64,000 nt of DNA from Pagrus major (taxonomy: Eukaryota; Chordata; Actinopteri; Spariformes; Sparidae). The position numbers and the translations under genes are program-made. Location of the stretch: assembly GCF_040436345.1 (NCBI RefSeq), contig NC_133221.1:19465165-19529164 (forward strand), read 5' to 3'. Position 1 is the first letter of the stretch. The number at the start of each line of letters is the position of its first letter. Under the pieces are notes generated by a model, which saw only the letters and a program-made list of their open reading frames with translations, was not told the origin of the DNA and did no database searches. Shown here piece by piece: positions 39,201-62,982 of the stretch.

Positions 39201-40220
39201 TATGACCGAAAGACACTTTGTCCAAGATCAGTCCGAAATCACGTTAAATTTTGGTGTCATTACTTTTGTGTAATGTAACGTCATCTTGGTCCTGGGGCTT
39301 CATTTGTTTGTTTGTTTAATCAATCATTTTGGAGGGAAATTTTGCCAAGAAGGCTATCAGGAGCCAATAAAACGGTCTCTAGTGACATATATGGTACCAC
39401 TTCACAATAACAATCATAAGTAAATGGTAAATTTATAGTTAAGTAAACCTGAGTTAATAGTAATTTAACTGTTAACATTATATGTTATTGAGTAATTCTA
39501 AAGGTCTATAGACATCAGTTTCACCTTTATAATCAGCATCCAAATATTGATCAATGAACTGTGCAGTATTTAACCTTTTACAAGTTGTTAACATCAGTTG
39601 CAACTTTTAAGCCAAAGAAATGGTTTTAAAGCAATTCATTATTTGTTAACCGGAAAACAACTAACTACACTTTAATTAACTATAAGTTTAGCATTTATTA
39701 AATATGGTTATTATGAAGTGTTACCAAATAAAAGTCAAGTCAGAACAAAACTATTATGAAAGAGTTTCAATAATTTATTTCTTTAATATTGAACACGCAT
39801 GATGTGGTGATTATAGCTACAACAGCATTACACGCATTAGCTTACTGCTCTAAGTGAACAGAGTAGAACAAAAGGTCTGCTTGATGTGGATCAGTGACAT
39901 TTGTCTGATACCAGATCTGCTTTAAAACGCCGGGATGGAATCAGTGCTTCCCTGTTTTGTAGGTAATCTTAATTTGCTCAAAATACACTGGTCTTAAATT
40001 ACACTGTCATGGTGTTATCAACATGAACCTAAACTTGAACTAGCTGAGACACCTGTATCAGCTCTGAAGTCAAAATGCAATAACGACGATGACATTAATC
40101 AGCTTTTTTGTGACATCTGCAGGTGTTGTGAAGCGTCTCATCTGGCCGGGGCTTTTATTGATGAGCCTGACTTCCAACCTGTTGTTTGCTGGCCTCTACA
40201 TGTACCACAACTGGGGATGA
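30245..40220 (+). CDS. tmem201: tmem201 (NET5/Samp1), inner nuclear membrane protein, 11 coding exons
   Basis: Exons: 30,245-30,354; 30,894-31,014; 31,134-31,328; 31,427-31,606; 31,882-32,246; 32,334-32,534; 36,890-37,110; 38,369-38,431; 38,541-38,831; 39,053-39,181; 40,123-40,220. All junctions are GT-AG and frames join to 657 aa (human about 666). The N-terminal Ima1-type domain has CxxC zinc-ligand pairs at residues 47/50, 63/66/69, 120/123 and 163/166, after a short hydrophobic segment (about 18-34). Membrane segments follow at about 211-231, about 303-322, about 326-348 and about 354-372, and a last one in exon 11 just before the C-terminus (VVKRLIWPGLLLMSLTSNLL). Exons 7-10 code a Ser/Pro/Arg-rich nucleoplasmic tail. 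In mammals Samp1 sits in the inner nuclear membrane, binds SUN1, lamin A/C and emerin, and helps nuclear positioning and spindle function. Exon 6 can read through to a nearby stop (see next entry). Confidence 0.95.
32535..36280 (+). other. tmem201 intron 6 / putative 3' UTR of a short isoform
   Basis: If the exon 6 donor is not used, the frame continues for five codons past the junction arginine (SESEQ) to a TAA at 32,551-32,553. That gives a 396-residue protein ending just after the last of the middle membrane segments. Human TMEM201 has a short isoform of about the same length (392 aa, from memory). The intron is 4.3 kb, much larger than its neighbours, and holds possible AATAAA signals near 35,093 and at 36,271-36,276. 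It also holds a TG run (32,717-32,732), a 23-base T run (33,178-33,200) and a perfect hairpin. I see no other gene in it. Confidence 0.5.
33993..34026. repeat. Perfect snap-back palindrome, 16-bp arms, 2-nt loop
   Basis: The arm 'gtctaatgtctgcaat' (33,993-34,008), then cc, then its exact reverse complement (34,011-34,026). It is followed by short direct and inverted repeats of 'aagttggaagt' (34,027-34,062). Confidence 0.9.
39390..39730. mobile_element. MITE-like element in tmem201 intron 10
   Basis: Bounded by 'ggtaccacttcacaataac' (left) and the near-inverted end 'gttattatgaagtgttacc' (right). The interior is AT-rich and non-coding ('gtaaatttatagttaag ... attaactataagtttagc', also mutually inverted). 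Typical of fish non-autonomous DNA transposons. Confidence 0.6.
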
Positions 40221-42180
40221 AAGGTTCACGAGTCTGCTGCTGCTGTTCTCTTGTGATCTGCACAGAGTGAGTTGGCCTCTGTCTAGTCTACTGGCTTCAA
40301 GGTCATTCAGCAACGCCAGAAAACATCATCTTTCTGGCAGTTAGTTACTTCTTAGGGAAAACACAGATGTCAGCTGACAGATTTTCAGCACTGTACCTCT
40401 ATTTGATTGGAGTTTCAAGAAGACAGTATGGTAAAAATGAATATCAAGTAGTTCATGACGGTTTGAAAATATTTTGGCTTCTGTGATGTGGCCTTGGTTT
40501 GCCTTGGTTTGTCACTGCTCCTCTTATAAACATAGGTGCATGTGTAATTGATTTAAAAGGCCCAAGTGTTGCACTGATGCTCGATGGCGTTTTAAATACC
40601 GTTCTGTGAAATGTGCAATCATCATGTACTGTTCAGTCGATGCTGCTCAGACACAGAGGGTCATGTCTTATCTACTTACTGTGACTGTGGGGAGTACATT
40701 GATTCTCCCAAGTGGAAAATATTTTTTGTTAGCCAAAAATTTGAGAACATAGAGGAGCATGTTAAGCCTGTGCTGTATTGATGCAGTTTTGGAAATTTGT
40801 ACAGATTTTCTTTGTAGTGTTAAATTTTCACAGCGCTGGTGTTTTCCATTGCCTTTCTATGTATATTCAGCTCGGACAAAGTGGTTTGTCAAACCCCATC
40901 CTGATGTTTTGTTACACGGTTTCCAGCCAACATTTTTAATATTAAGGTCATTTATATCTCATACCAAATGACACATGTCACAATCAATCACTACAGAAGT
41001 AAACCGTTTAACGTTCTGTTATATCTTATAGATATCTTGTTCACAAGCTCGTTTGTTAGGGGTAAAACTCCCAAGCTTAAGTGCAATATAACAAATTGTT
41101 GCTTCCAATTTTTAACAAGAAATCATGTTCATATTTACATGAGATTTGCAAAAGAAAGGCTTCTGATAGATTTACTTCTAACTGGGCTGTGAACTAATTT
41201 TTCCTGTATAACTTTTAGTCAAACACCTGCATATTAAATTAAAATGATTTTGCACTTGTCTTTCCTTTGTGTTTGGTTGTGTCGTATTTTTGAATTGTTC
41301 TATTATAGATGAAGAGCACAGATTTTTGATTATTGTGCGTGTATGTTGAACATGTAAGTAACAAAGTTGTACATTTTGGACATGTGTAAGATATGTGTAA
41401 ACAGTTTACAGTTAGCTTGTTTTGCTTTTCGTGTAAAAGTCACATGTTGTTAGACGTTTGGATGTTTATTTTCACATTGTTGACTGAACGTGAGACGAAT
41501 AATTTTGAGTATCTACTGGGTCATGTGGTTTTCTCACACACCTAATGCAAATTTAAATTTGTTAATTTAAAATGCATTTGCCAGTTTTTTTGAAGTTATT
41601 TTGAGCCAAAGTAATAATTAATGAAACTAATGTAAAAGACAGTTTCTGAAAAAACTGAAACTTGCTACTGAAAGATATCTAAATGACTGGGAATTGTCTT
41701 ATAAGACAATAATGAATAGTAGTTATTAAACTATTGTGACCTTTAACATACTGTATACAGGCTTGTTTGTACTTGATGTGTAACCTAGTGTCTTCTGATG
41801 AAGGCTCATTCGTTGAGGAATAATGTACATGTTGATCTGAAAATGCTGAATTTTCCTGAATGAGACAAACCTAAATGTTTTTCAGTTAAAGATGAATTTA
41901 ATTTATTTCTGAATTTAAATTCAAAGTGAAGTTGAAGAATATTGTCCTTTTTCACTGGACTTCACATCACCATTATGTCAAATTACGAGTCTCTGACTAG
42001 AAGTATGAATTTATATTATTACATATTGTCACTGATTGTTTGAAGGGTTGTTATACCACTGTGTTCTGCAATGCAAATGTGTGTCTGCAAAAGCTGTTTG
42101 GTCTGTGTGATTGTAAGAAACAACATTGCCTTGTTTCATCTGGACCCATACTTTTTTAATAAAGTATTTTTTCTCCTAAT
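40221..42180 (+). other. 3' UTR of tmem201
   Basis: About 1.95 kb of AT-rich sequence without a coding frame or obvious repeat, between the tmem201 stop codon and the AATAAA at 42,158-42,163. Earlier, weaker signals could shorten it. The exact cleavage site is unknown. Confidence 0.5.
42158..42163 (+). terminator. Likely poly(A) signal of the long tmem201 transcript
   Basis: AATAAA followed by a T-rich downstream element ('gtattttttctcc', then 'tatttatttttttg'). Confidence 0.5.
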
Positions 42181-42242
42181 GTATTTATTTTTTTGTAATT
42201 TATTAAGAAACTTCTCTCTGTGCAGGTATAAAAATCTGTTTT

Positions 42243-42470
42243 CTAGATTATGTGTTGACCTAAAGCTTCGTTAAGTTCGCCCCCTTCTGGAACTGATGGC
42301 ACCTGCAATTTATCTCCAGCAGCTTTTCCATCTTTAGCCTTTTCTTCAGTCTGAAGAGTCTTTGTTGAATCTTTCAGAATGCTGCCTGGCTTGGTAAACT
42401 TCATCACCCAGTGTACATTGAAGCCTTGAGGGAAGTCAGACATCTGAACTGTTGCCATAGCGATGAAAGA
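42243..42470 (-). CDS. Small unidentified ORF or terminal exon, coding-like
   Basis: On the minus strand a frame ending at 42,243 encodes, from the Met at 42,458, 71 residues: a start MATVQMSDFPQGFNVHWVMK, then a Lys/Glu-rich middle, ending GELNEALGQHII. Its amino-acid composition looks more like real protein than the surrounding AT-rich shadows. Just upstream, at 42,471-42,472, is an AG preceded by a fairly pyrimidine-rich stretch, so it may be the last exon of a spliced gene. Minus-strand AATAAA hexamers lie at 42,184-42,189 and 42,199-42,204, about 40-60 bases past the stop. The frame is open further to a Met at 42,536. I do not recognise the protein. It could equally be a pseudogene fragment or chance; it converges tail to tail with tmem201. 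Confidence 0.3.
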   Translation of the reverse strand, partial: SFIAMATVQMSDFPQGFNVHWVMKFTKPGSILKDSTKTLQTEEKAKDGKAAGDKLQVPSVPEGGELNEALGQHII

Positions 42471-42904
42471 CTGAATTTGACACAGTGAATGAGGGAACAA
42501 GTAGAAGTGCATTATTGACCAAGCAGTCAAGGACAAACAAAAGAGGCTTGTATGGATTTAGATAAATATCACAATCATTCTGTTTGTTGAGAGAGGTGTA
42601 GAGGTTCACTCTTTGTACCCACAAATATTCTTTCCCACATCACTGATGCTGGCAAACTCAACACAGTCCAGTTTATTGTGTAAACTTAAAGCTGGGAAAT
42701 GTTTGTATGTCGCTGCTATAAAAGTAAGAATATAGTGTTTTTTTTTTCCTCAACAATACAATCCCCTTGTGCACGTCAGTAAAGTGGTTACATGACTACT
42801 AACAGTCTTTCCGTTTTGTAAGTTGTGTGCGCATCCCTGCAATCTAATGAAATAATGTAAAATAAACACTTTTCATCACATGAAGTTGGTGGAAAACTAA
42901 AACA

Positions 42905-43256
42905 CTGAAGGTGCGACATGCAACAACTGACCACCTGTCAAATTTAAAACAAACGGGGGCAGCAAATTGCTAGAGTAACTGCTAACTGCTGCTTACTGTA
43001 GCTGCCATTAGCTAGGTAGCTCAGTTAGCCGTGCAGCTAGCAGTCCCGACTATGAGTTTAGAGAACCAGGGGGAGTGTTGGTGTTTACAACACTAGCAGC
43101 TTTGGATTGGATGGTTCAGTGCTAGCTGGTTAGCATGCTATCTTCAGTAGATATCTTCTGCAACGCAGTACATAGACGTCATAACTGTTCACATTCTGTT
43201 GATAATTTTAATTTTTATGTTTTTAGTTAAAATTCTTACATATTGCACCTTTAAGA
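42905..43256 (+). mobile_element. Family D element, near complete
   Basis: Starts 'aaggtgcgacatgcaac' and ends 'cttacatattgcaccttta', which are inverted-repeat termini. The interior contains GCTAGC-rich phrases ('gctaactgctgcttactgtag', 'gctagctggttagcatgcta') shared with 1,480, 51,440 and 52,850. No coding capacity. Confidence 0.75.
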
Positions 43257-46200
43257 AAACATTTTGTTGTTTTTGTCAAACTTGCTCACGGTCAGATATA
43301 CAAATACCAGGTCTTTATCTGATTTATTCTGTTTTCTTCTTGAAAATTATGAAATGGCTATCTACTTCAGCTGTGTTTAATAACCTAAATTTCTATCCCT
43401 CACCCTAACCAGAGCTCTTTTGGTTTTTGTGCTCTTTGTTAGTTCTTCCATTTCAAACTAGGTGTCAGTTACTGTTGCAGGTTCCCCTTTTGCTTGTTCA
43501 ATTAGAGCCTCCCCTCCTCTGTGACCTTCAGAACACCCTTTCACTCTCTGATCAACATTTCCCTCTCCAAAGGAGAGAGCCCAAGCCTTATGTTCAACCT
43601 TAGTGGTATCATTCAGAATGATACCACTAAGCCTTTACAAAGGGAGCGTGAGAAAGCTGAGTGAATCTGCAAAAAGAATAAATGACAAATCTTAAAATAA
43701 AACCAGGGACATGCTAAAAGTCTCACATAACTTGGTTGTTACACCCTTCAAACAGCTCCAGCCTTGATTCTTGTCTGATGCCTATTAATTTTTCTTAAAC
43801 TGACCTTCAAACCCATGTCTGTCTTTAGAGCCAGTGTCTGTGAAACTGAAAACTTGCTTTCTGGATACGTTGCCCTCGATTCTCTGTCTTGTCAACAGGT
43901 GTTGAATTACTCTCTGTTTAAAATTAGTGATGGCACAGAAGGTAAGCACAATTAGACACAGTGGTGCTTTGAGCTAACATGCTAACATGCTAACAATGAC
44001 AATGTTAAAGGAATCAGATTAGAAAGATATGTTTCATATCGGTATGTTCAGTATGAAGCTGAACCAGCAGCCAGTTAGCTTAGCTTAGAATCAGGTTCTG
44101 GCTCTGTCAAGAGGTGACCAAATTCTCTAACCTCCACATGTAGACCTCACTAATTAACACATTGTTTGTTTCATTCATAAAAAAGGAAACTGCAAGATTG
44201 TTAATATGTCTAGTAAGAGCGCAGGTCAACACCCACACAGAATGACACTGCTTTTTTTGAGTTATCACACTCTCTCCTCTTTGAAATTACCATTTTACTA
44301 ATAATTCATTTAAAATGATATTTTAACTTTTGTAACCTCTGATGTAAGACATGAAGTGTACAATGTGCTCCTTGTTTTAACCACGTTTTTATACGGAGGA
44401 GACTCTTGCTGATAAACATTTCATGGTGTAGGTGTTTATCTGTTCTGGACATTTGCATTGCTGTTCCTAGGTAGAGTACTAAATGATTCAGATGAGTGCA
44501 GGCTACGTCAGGCTTCCTCACTGCTTACATGAAACCAGTTATCTTAACAGTCATGCCGAACCTTCACAATATCTGCTGTGAGCAATAAGGATGTGAAAGG
44601 CTGCAGTATGTGTGAAAACAAGGAGCACATTGTATCCATTTTTTAAATTTTATTTTTTATTTTTTACTAACTTGGGCTTTTCTACCCCTATGTGGATGAT
44701 CTCATCTCTTTTTCTTGTAATGTTTTATCAAAATCAGCACAAAAGCAAAAGCATCTGAACAGCGAAACGCAAACTTTTTTATGAACTCTTGTCTGTTGTT
44801 CTCTTTTGTTTTTGGGGCCAAAGCAATTCTTCTCCAGGAAGTGAAGACCCCCATGTCAGTCCCCCGACAGACCTGCGGGTAAGAAACAGTAAACAGGTCA
44901 CACATCTGAACATCACATGATCAACCTAATAATAAGTGTTCACTCATTGTCAGGGTAAATCTTAATATTTGAATATTTGGTGTTTAGCTGCACTGAAAAC
45001 ATCGCTGCCTCTGGTGATGGCTGTATTTCTGTGTGTTATAGAACCACTGGTTTCCAGTTAGGCTATTAACTACCGGTAAATTAGTTAAGTTACACCTGCA
45101 GTTTCACTTAAACCCCAGTTCAAATGATCTAAACTCTGTAACCCTTACTGTTTTGGGGCTCTTGATCGTTAGGAGCTGGAGCTCCTATCAACAGCAGATA
45201 GAGAACCAACAGACGGACGGTTCAACTGTAACTTGTTTACTGACTCGGTTGTTTTCTGTGTAGTTGACTGACTGTTCAGGGGTGAAGGGTGGGAAGCAGG
45301 TTCGTACTTTCAGAGTCTGCAGCTCTGGCCAAAAGTTTCTCTTCTGCACGATCACTTCCTGTTTTTACCAGCTGGTCTAGAGTGCACTCACAAACACATG
45401 CTGTGTTTTTCAAAATACATGAACTGAGCCTGCCAGATATAATGTGCTCATGGCAGTAGCCTCTAAGACAGCATTCAACAGGAAACCAAAGTTTTCAGAG
45501 GTTTAGACCACCAAGGCTCTGAGCGTGTATGGAGGATTAACACCTGCAAACCAAACTGAAATACAAACAACTCACAGATAAATATATGTAGTATGTTTTT
45601 GTTCACCTGTGACGTGTCTTGCCAAGACATAATCTGGCAAAGATATCAAGTCTTTATGCATCACACAGCTGAGAGTAAGCAGCAGTAATTTAGTGCTGCT
45701 GTTGGTGGCCCCTCAATTTCCCCTTTTTAACAGGAGCACTACTGTGGTTTGTGTTCCACTTCTATGAGAGTGGTATCATTGTTCAGTATTGTTGCAAACC
45801 TAAAATTATCACATGTCTTATGGCTACCATATGGAAATATGAAAAAGGAAGGCTGGTTCCCCACCAGAGTTTCAGCTCAAATACAGACATACAACTCTTT
45901 AAAATAAATAATGGCTGATATTAAAAGTAAAGCTCACTGTATATTTATTATGTTTACATGTTTATTTATTTACATATTTACATTTTTGGAATTCATAAAT
46001 GGATACAATGCAACATTTTCTTTTATGAAAGCTTCATGAAGGGTTGCATATTCTTAAATGTACATTAGCAAGAAGTTCATATGCACAATTTAACTTCCTT
46101 TTAACCAAAATAGACACCTTGCAGTGGGCTGGACTCTCTGAAGTCACACTATAGTACCAGGAAATATACTTAACCTCCGTCTGACTTACAAGAACTCTGA

Positions 46201-46539
46201 AAACTAGGAGACACTTCAGGTCTATTTTGGGTCGGAGCGCGTTTGACATGTGAAACTTGCAATAGTGGAAGGAAGACAAGAGGAGAAAGTACCTACTGTA
46301 CGCTTTACATACCAAATGTTCTGTTAATCAATTAACAGTTTTATTACTGAGTCATTTACAAAGTGACAAAGCTTTCTTGATTTGATGATGATGATCACTG
46401 AATAGAAATGATTTATTATTATTATCTCACAGCTCACTTTTTTTCTTGATTCATTGATTCATTATTTTCAATTAAGTAACAATAATAATTAAAACGTAAC
46501 ATATTCAAATTGCTTGTTTTTTCCAACCATCAGTCCACT
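43257..46539. other. Intergenic stretch between tmem201 and pik3cd
   Basis: No coding exon recognised. It contains a perfect hairpin at 43,599-43,631 and a short 'acatgcta' tandem near 43,977-43,996. The rest is AT-rich and plain. Confidence 0.5.
43599..43631. repeat. Perfect snap-back palindrome, 16-bp arms, 1-nt loop
   Basis: The arm 'cttagtggtatcattc' (43,599-43,614), then a single a, then its exact reverse complement (43,616-43,631). Confidence 0.92.
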
Positions 46540-47212
46540 ACGGTGGAGGAACCAAACACATTTACTTAAGTACTGTTGATGTACTAGTACTTTACTTGGG
46601 TATTTCCATTTGATGTCACTTTTACATACAAAACGTGTGATCTCTTTGTGATAAATCTATGAAATCAGTGTTGTATAAAGTACCCAAGAGTCATACTGTT
46701 AAAATCTTACTTTGGTAAACGTAAAAGTCTTAAAGAATCTTGTATTAAATGTACCAAAGTATCCAGCAAAGAAATAAGTAAAAAAAAGCATCAAAAGTAC
46801 AACTAAAAGTAAATTATACATATATTTACATGTATGCATAAACTGTATACAGTTATTATTGATTATCAGCCTGGCCAATTATCAGATCTGATATTCAGCA
46901 TTTTTCTGATAATTAGAGTCAGTGTTTTGTTTTCTTTTTCTTTTTCTGATTGTCGATAAAATACATTAAGTTCAGTTAAACATGAACACATTTGGCTCTG
47001 ATGCAGCATGCAATCTGAAAAGTAACTAGTAACTAAAGTTATCAAATTCATTTTGTCTGTAAAAAGTACAATATTTGCTTTTAAAGTGTAGATGTGGAGT
47101 GGAAGTATAAAGTACTAGAAAATAGAAGTAATCATGTAAAGTACAAATACCTCAAAGTTATACTCAAGCACAGTACTTGAGTAAATGAACTTAGTTACAT
47201 TCCATCGCTGTA
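46540..47212. mobile_element. Family F non-autonomous transposon
   Basis: The left end 'acatttacttaagtactg' and right end 'cagtacttgagtaaatgaac' are imperfect inverted repeats, and both ends continue into 'agtactttac' and 'aaagtac' motifs. The interior is AT-rich without a transposase frame. Fragments of the same family are at 1,231 and 59,395. Confidence 0.7.
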
Positions 47213-47395
47213 TAAAACAGATAAAAAGTAACATCACATAGACCAAATACAAGCCTAAAATGTCAATTGCACATTAATATACCAGTAATAGTCGGCTATA
47301 TATAAATATGTAGGCTCCAACACTCATAGGGGTCCAGGATCTCTGCAGTGAGTCACTTGTGATTAGTGCTCATAATACTTCTCTAGTTTTATTTA

Positions 47396-47645
47396 AAGCA
47401 GCACTTTGTAGTTTTGAAAAGGAAATTCAGAAACTCAGAAAGGTAATATTTACATTACTGATAAGGTAATAACACAAAATCAGAAAGAGATTTTTTTTTT
47501 CCATAACTGAATAAGGTCCACATATCATTGTTTGAAGCTAGAAATGTGGCAGGGTCCGCCACATATAAACAAAGTAAAACAGTTTGAAATTGTGTTGTTC
47601 TTTAAAGTCAGTTTATTCAGTCATGAAAATCAATCAGTGAAGGTA
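47396..47645 (+). mobile_element. Family A MITE-like element, right end lost
   Basis: Begins 'aaagcagcactttgtagttttg' and contains the family phrase 'ggcagggtccgccacatataaac' with 'tcagtttattcagtcatgaaaa'. It breaks off near 47,645 and is followed by a 230-base segment that recurs next to the copy at 54,579. Confidence 0.7.
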
Positions 47646-47875
47646 AGTGTAAGTTATTTTCAAAATTGTGCTCTAGAGCCAACAGAAAGTGACTGTTGTG
47701 CTTCTTCATGTTTAATCGTGTGTAATTAGACATTTTGACACTGACCGACATTTAAGATCTTTTTTGTGTGACAGTGAAAAAATCTCTAGAAATGTATCGA
47801 AATCAAGTAATTGATTGTATTTACTCACTATGATGCACCTAACATACAATCAAGTGACAGGCAGTTTTGGGTTAA
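47646..47875. repeat. Segment shared with 54,922-55,090 (inverted)
   Basis: The phrases 'gcgct/gctctagagccaacag', 'aagtgac', 'tctagaaatgtatcgaaatc', 'atgatgcacctaa' and 'tacaatcaagtgacaggcag' recur in reverse complement and reverse order at 54,922-55,090. So the middle part between two family A copies is itself repeated. Confidence 0.7.
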
Positions 47876-48222
47876 AGGAGCACTGTGTAGAAATCTTAAT
47901 CAGGTGTGAAAGATCTTTTTTATGCCTTAACAAACTACATAAACAAACCCTCTTCGTTTTCACGACTGAATAAACTGAATAAACAAACTGACCTTAAAGG
48001 ACAACACCATTTCATACTGATTTACTTTGTTTACATGTGGCGGACCCTGCCACCTTTCTAGCTTCAAACAGTGTTCTGGGGACGTTATTTTTCCTCTGAG
48101 AGCAGCTTGTTTACTCAGTTAAAGATAAATATTTCTGAGTTTGTATTATTACCTCATTATATATTGTAAATATTAAAATTCTGAGTTTGAATTTCTTCTC
48201 CGAAAACTAGAGTGCCCCTTTA
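47876..48222 (-). mobile_element. Family A MITE-like element
   Basis: Left end 'aaaggagcactgtgtag', right end 'agtgccccttta'; the interior has 'catgtggcggaccctgccac' and 'ctgagtttgtattattacc'. Opposite in orientation to the copy at 47,396. Confidence 0.8.
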
Positions 48223-48473
48223 TCTTAGGCTACAGGAAAAAATATATTTATCATGATTGCTTTGTGAGAAAAATGTTGAAAAGAATGAATGTGAAAACAT
48301 TTGACCTGACAAATAGCATGAAAAAGAAACTTGAAAAAGTTGCCAATTTCTTTTCAATTGACTAATTGATTAATTGACTAGCGCTTCAAATATTAGACCA
48401 CAAAGACAAAAAATGAAACGCTAAAGATCACCAACACACAAGTATTTCGGAGGGACTGAGGGCGGAAGTTGAA

Positions 48474-48480
48474 GAGAGAG

Positions 48481-48528
<48 letters not shown>
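48474..48528. repeat. (GA)n microsatellite at the pik3cd promoter
   Basis: About 25 GA units, directly before the GC-rich first exon of pik3cd. GA runs at promoters are frequent and can bind GAGA-type factors; no more can be said here. Confidence 0.93.
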
Positions 48529-48529
<1 letters not shown>

Positions 48530-48530
<1 letters not shown>

Positions 48531-48880
48531 CGTTACTTTCACTTCGCGCTGACTAAAGTTTTGGTGGACGGTCCCTTGGCGCGCAGGGAGCCGGAGAGGC
48601 AGGAGAGGCAGCAGAGCGCAGCCGCTCAGTCAGTCCGGCTCAGTGCGACAACACCACTGCATGAATGACAACGCAGGGAAGCCCCCTCGCCGCTTCACAC
48701 GAGCCGTGCCGGCGCTTCTTCTGTCTGAGCTGGATTTACAACACCCTCACCTCGCTTCTCCGCCGAGAGACCCGCAGCACCCAGCCCGCCCGAGAGAGAG
48801 ACATGTCCCCGTGATGTTCCAGCCTCCATCTTCGCTGTAATAAGGAGCATGAGGAGATGACCGGCGTGTAGAGCCCTGAG
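48530..48880 (+). promoter_or_regulatory. Promoter-proximal region and probable non-coding first exon of pik3cd
   Basis: A 350-base GC- and CpG-rich island in AT-rich surroundings, in the right place and orientation for the 5' UTR exon of pik3cd, which in mammals also begins with non-coding exons. The likely donor is CTGAG|GCAAGT at 48,880/48,881, a consensus GC-AG donor; the next exon would start near 50,219. An upstream ORF of 65 codons (48,643-48,840) lies inside. The transcription start site is not defined. Confidence 0.5.
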
Positions 48881-49557
48881 GCAAGTGTCTGTCTGCGTTA
48901 ACAGGTTGGAAAGGCTCTCGCTTATGATATGTGTGTTAGTTTATAATCAGGCAGCTTAAATGTGTCGTTTTATGAACGGAGTTTGGTTGCGTGTGCACAT
49001 TCTTGTTTTCTTTTCGGATTTGGAAAGATGTTTCTCATTTATCCTACATAATGTATCAGCCTGTGTCAGTAGGCTACATCCACACTTTAGGTGTGACAAA
49101 ATTCACTCAAATACATTTTTATTAATGGGATGGTAAGTCAGCCTACATCTGGCAGACACTGCAGCTCACACAGCACAAGTTTCCTCTTACTGAAATCAAT
49201 AGTGTAGAATTACTTTATGGCAAACTACTGGAGATTGCATTTAAAATACACCGTGTTCTGTCTGCACAGTCATTTGAATAGGCTGACATGAAACAGGGCG
49301 TAAAATGTCCCAGACAATCTGTGTTTTTTTGTGGTGCGTGTTAGTCAGTCAATTTAAGTTTCCTTTCAGTGTGTCTTCACCTCATTTGACCCCCGGGCAC
49401 TTCTTTCTGACAGAATATTCAGTGTGTGAGGGTGGAGACGCATGATTTAAGTCTGTATACCAAACTGCAGATCATAAACTGACAGCAGCACTTGAAAAAC
49501 ACACTTGAAAATCGCCTCGGTTTAGTATTTCATACCCTATATTAATATTCATGCATT

Positions 49558-49913
49558 AAAGGGGCACTATGTAGTTTAGGAGATTAAATTCAAAGTCAGA
49601 ATTTTAATATTTACAATATTAATGAGGTAATAATACAAACTCAGAAATATTTATTTTTCCCATAGCTCAATAAACAAGCTGTTCTCAGAGGGAAATAAGG
49701 TTTAAAGCGAGAAAGGTGGCGGGGTACGCCAAATATAAGCAAAGTACAACAGTATGAATGTGTGTAGTCCTTTAAGGTTCATTCAGTTTAATCAGTCATG
49801 AAAACAAAGAGTTTGTTTATTTTGTTTGTTCAGGCACGAAAATAAAAATCAGTCAAGGAAGATCTTTGTCTTTTGATTAAAATTTCTTCCGCTAAACTAC
49901 ATAATGCACCTTT
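49558..49913 (+). mobile_element. Family A MITE-like element in pik3cd intron 1
   Basis: Begins 'aaaggggcactatgtag' and ends 'ctacataatgcaccttta'; the interior has 'ctcagaaatatttattttt' and 'aaggtggcggggtacgcc'. Flanking TTAA on both sides fits a TTAA target site. Confidence 0.8.
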
Positions 49914-50156
49914 AAACTGCATTGAGAAGATGAAAGAAGGGATCAGGTGCACGCAAGGCTGTTCAACTACACGCTCCTGTTTATCAGTGTCAATTCATGT
50001 CGTACACACTCTCTCTGTGCTTAAACAGCCTCATAAAGATAAATCCCTCAGGGCTTCAGTGAGAAACGACAGTGTTACAGCACCTAACACACTGCACACG
50101 TACACGTACAGTAACACACATGGTAATAGTGGACTTATTAACCCCGGCTGTGTTTC

Positions 50157-50160
<4 letters not shown>

Positions 50161-50197
<37 letters not shown>

Positions 50198-50206
50198 CGT
50201 GTGTGT
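50161..50206. repeat. (TG)n run next to the acceptor of the first coding exon of pik3cd
   Basis: About 16 pure TG units, then 'cgtgcgtgtgtgt', ending about 10 bases before the likely AG at 50,217-50,218. It replaces the usual pyrimidine tract. Confidence 0.9.
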
Positions 50207-50252
50207 TCCGGTGAGCAGCAGAGGAGCTGACGGTAAATGAGAGGCCGTCACC

Positions 50253-62785
<12,533 letters not shown>

Positions 62786-62792
62786 GTTAGTG

Positions 62793-62793
<1 letters not shown>

Positions 62794-62838
<45 letters not shown>

Positions 62839-62840
62839 AC
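62794..62840. repeat. (CA)n run just after the donor of pik3cd coding exon 15 (62,785)
   Basis: About 18 pure CA units and a short interrupted extension, beginning 8 bases after the GT of the donor at 62,786. Confidence 0.95.
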
Positions 62841-62982
62841 TACAGATTGCACTGCTTAATTGGATTTCCAGGGGCAGATTTGGTCCCTTTCTGGGTTTAC
62901 TGAATTACAAAATAATACATTTATGTAGAATATTGACAATTGAACCCTAGACTTTATTTTAATTTATACTAAATGCCGTCTT

